A stretch of DNA of 7,409 bases. It comes from Anaerolineae bacterium (GTDB lineage: Bacteria; Chloroflexota; Anaerolineae; Aggregatilineales; Phototrophicaceae). Shown here piece by piece: positions 5,540 through 7,409 of the stretch (within the stretch, counting starts at the first letter, position 1; every line of letters starts with the position of its first letter). The notes under the pieces are model-generated. The model was not told the DNA's origin and made no database searches. It was given only the letters and a program-made list of their open reading frames with translations. The DNA is taken from positions 1 to 7,409 of the forward strand of contig JANQRM010000429.1 of assembly GCA_028284565.1 (NCBI GenBank), given 5' to 3'. The position numbers were made by a program, and so were the translations under genes.

Positions 5540-6765
5540 CGCTTGATCATCAGCCAGAAATGAATCGTCAAGAATTGCTCGAACATTACGAGCGAATCAT
5601 TGATATTACATTGCAACTTAATTCAACCTTCGATTTAACCGCATTGTTGAAGAAGATAGTTGATGCCGCAACCGAACTGACTCGTACTGAAGCCGCGTCG
5701 ATCATGCTCTATGATGCAACCGAGAAGAAATTGCGTTTTTCAACGGCAAGCAATATTAAACCTCATCAGCTTGAGCGTATCCTAATCCCATTGGAAGGCA
5801 GTATAGCGGGCTGGATATTCCAACATGGTGAACCGCGTGTTATTCAAAGTGCCGCTGATGAACCCCTCCACTTTCAAGGGGTAGACCGAGAGATTGATTT
5901 TGTCTCGCGTAACTTGCTTGGTGTTCCCATGCGGACTCATGAAAAAGTTATAGGAGTGCTTCAAGCTGTAAACAAGCATAATGACTTGCCATTTGATGAT
6001 GACGACATCATGACTCTTCGGACATTGGCTAGCCATGCGTCAATTGCGATTGAAAATGCTCGGCTCTTCCAACAAAGCGATTTTATCGAAGAATTGGTTC
6101 ATGAATTGCGTCAGCCACTATCGGCACTTCGTTATAGTACTACGCTCCTTCAACGTCCCGATTTACCTCAAGACAAGGGTGAAGATATTGTCCGACGGAT
6201 GCGCGGAGAGATAGAACGTCTAAATGAGATGGCAAATGACTTTCTTGATGTGGCACGATTAGAGTCGGGTCGTGAACAATTGGATGTCACACCTTTTGAC
6301 TTGAAAGATTTGCTTGAAGAATGTGCTTTTGTCGTCGAATCTCAGGCAAAAGAAAAGAATGTATCGATTGAGATCGAAAAGTATCCGGTATATGCCGAAG
6401 CCGATAGAGGGAAGGTGAAACGGGTTATTCTTAATTTACTGACGAATGCGATTAAATACAATCGTCCCGATGGCACAATCAACATGAATATCAGCTCCGT
6501 AGACGATGCTTCTCATGAGATTGACCACCCCTTTGTTCGCGTGTCGGTTGCGGATACGGGATTTGGAATTTCTGAGGAGTATCAAAAGAATATGTTCCAG
6601 AAGTTCTATCGTGTGCCGACAACGGCAAATACGGTACGTGGTACCGGCTTAGGGCTTTCGATTTGTAAGAATATCATTGAAGCACATGGCGGACGGATAT
6701 GGCTTGATAGTGAAGAAGATGTTGGCTCGACCTTTTATTTCACGATACCCGGCACCGCTAACTAG
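5536..6765 (+). CDS. Soluble GAF-domain sensor histidine kinase
   Basis: This 409-residue cytosolic two-component kinase has no membrane helix. A short helix (about 10-30) leads into a GAF domain (about 31-177; typical features are EAASIMLYD, EGSIAGWIF at 87-95, LLGVPM and IGVLQAVNK at 139-147). GAF domains bind small ligands or haem, or act as dimerising sensors; nothing here tells which. HisKA follows with the H-box VHELRQPL (His189), then HATPase with Asn300 and Asn304 (N-box), DTGFGI (340-345) and GTGLGL (369-374). All catalytic boxes are present. It starts at GTG 5536 in a 4-bp overlap with the sirtuin stop, so its synthesis is probably coupled to the sirtuin's. It has no receiver of its own; the receiver/ParA protein two genes upstream in the same operon is the natural candidate acceptor. 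Its TAG stop (6763-6765) overlaps the opposing stop of the dehydrogenase gene. Confidence 0.94.
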   Translation: MTLDHQPEMNRQELLEHYERIIDITLQLNSTFDLTALLKKIVDAATELTRTEAASIMLYDATEKKLRFSTASNIKPHQLERILIPLEGSIAGWIFQHGEPRVIQSAADEPLHFQGVDREIDFVSRNLLGVPMRTHEKVIGVLQAVNKHNDLPFDDDDIMTLRTLASHASIAIENARLFQQSDFIEELVHELRQPLSALRYSTTLLQRPDLPQDKGEDIVRRMRGEIERLNEMANDFLDVARLESGREQLDVTPFDLKDLLEECAFVVESQAKEKNVSIEIEKYPVYAEADRGKVKRVILNLLTNAIKYNRPDGTINMNISSVDDASHEIDHPFVRVSVADTGFGISEEYQKNMFQKFYRVPTTANTVRGTGLGLSICKNIIEAHGGRIWLDSEEDVGSTFYFTIPGTAN

Positions 6766-7409
6766 AAATCCATCAAAACCTTCAATATCCCTCTTTGTTG
6801 TGCATGATTAAATGCGTCAATTGCATTGTCAATTGGGTAGCGCGCATCAATCATCGACTCGACATCTACCAAGTTACGTTCTAATAACCGAATCGCGGCG
6901 TCAAAGGGACCGCAACGACTCCCAACAATGCGAATATCCTCAACTGCTACCCGTGATAAATCGGCATTCGGAATTCCCTGATAGGTACTCTTCAATACAA
7001 TCGTTCCACGAGGTTCGACTAAATCCAATGATGCGGCAAATCCGCTTTCATTACCTGTACAATCCACCACAACTTGAGCGCGGTTCTGGGGTAATTCATC
7101 AAGCGAAACGGCGGGTATATGCCAATTATTGAGTAACTTGGCTTGCTTTTCCCTACGCACAACCACCGCTAAATCCGCACCGATCAATTTCAAAACTTGT
7201 GCTGAGACCATGCCTAATTTGCCTGCACCAATCACAATGACTCGGTCTCGTGGAGATATATGCACCGCTTCGGTCACTTGTAAACCAGCCGCAATAGGTT
7301 CAATGAATACGGCTTCATCATCACTCACCGCCTCAGGAATAACATGCAGGTTGTCTTGTTTGAGTGCCATATAATCGGCAAATGCCCCTTGATGATGCCA
7401 GATACCAAT
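6762..7409 (-). CDS. Zinc-type alcohol dehydrogenase-like oxidoreductase (MDR family), 5' truncated
   Basis: The frame runs from a TAG at 6764-6762 to the right edge without a stop, giving 215 visible residues. A Met codon at 7370 is internal: the frame continues upstream with HHQGAFADY, a conserved piece of the medium-chain dehydrogenase catalytic domain. The visible part holds NLHVIPEAVSDDEAVFIEP (typical of threonine/alcohol dehydrogenase relatives) and a Rossmann NAD(P)-binding fold with GAGKLG (7229-7212). It then shows VVDCTGNESG, VGSRCGPFDAAIRLL and the C-terminal ending GILKVLMDF. The N-terminal GroES-like domain with most zinc ligands lies outside the window, so metal dependence and substrate cannot be judged. 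Compared with a usual length of about 320-350 residues, roughly a third is missing. It converges tail-to-tail with the GAF kinase gene and shows no sign of a functional link to it. Confidence 0.88.
   Translation of the reverse strand: MGIWHHQGAFADYMALKQDNLHVIPEAVSDDEAVFIEPIAAGLQVTEAVHISPRDRVIVIGAGKLGMVSAQVLKLIGADLAVVVRREKQAKLLNNWHIPAVSLDELPQNRAQVVVDCTGNESGFAASLDLVEPRGTIVLKSTYQGIPNADLSRVAVEDIRIVGSRCGPFDAAIRLLERNLVDVESMIDARYPIDNAIDAFNHAQQRGILKVLMDF

Noticed and set aside
6812..7374. Two plus-strand frames (6812-7132 and 7129-7374) at the right end
   Set aside because: Both are antisense to the dehydrogenase gene, whose Rossmann motif and family C-terminus are clear on the minus strand. The 4-bp overlap between the two frames is coincidental.

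Overview
This window is bacterial chromosome, gene-dense and below 50% GC by eye. It holds six genes, and the first and last are cut by the window edges. A Chloroflexota (Anaerolineae-like) host is my best guess. It rests on the soluble GAF/HisKA kinases, a receiver fused to a CpaE-like ParA domain, a class U-type sirtuin, and a Pro/Gln-rich protein ending in one membrane helix. This is an inference from protein style, not a demonstrated identity.

Layout, left to right. Positions 1-359 (+) carry the C-terminal end of a Pro/Gln-rich protein with a single C-terminal membrane helix. It converges, with a 1-bp gap, on mutL (361-2172, -), a complete mismatch-repair MutL with the endonuclease motif. 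Upstream of mutL, on the same strand, is a soluble sensor histidine kinase (2243-3427, -). A 187-bp AT-rich divergent region (3428-3614) separates it from a plus-strand operon. That operon encodes a response regulator fused to a degenerate CpaE/ParA-type ATPase domain (3615-4751), a Sir2-family NAD-dependent protein deacetylase (4772-5539) and a GAF-domain histidine kinase (5536-6765). The kinase gene overlaps the sirtuin gene by 4 bp. It converges on a right-truncated zinc-type alcohol dehydrogenase-like gene (6762 to the edge, -), and the two stop codons share the palindrome CTAG.

The most interesting part is 2243-6765. Two cytosolic kinases flank a receiver/ParA-like protein and a deacetylase, and a divergent promoter region joins the two arms. 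That region carries convincing sigma70-type promoters for both directions, a 7-bp inverted repeat placed near both -10 elements, and a 9-bp direct repeat at 21-bp spacing. A plausible reading is that one or both kinases phosphorylate Asp53 of the receiver, which controls the ParA-like output domain. The sirtuin would add an NAD-dependent acetylation layer. Only the gene order, overlaps and motifs are seen; the pathway is inferred.

I found no tRNA, rRNA, CRISPR array, insertion sequence or attachment site. The only non-coding stretches are 2173-2242, 3428-3614 and 4752-4771.
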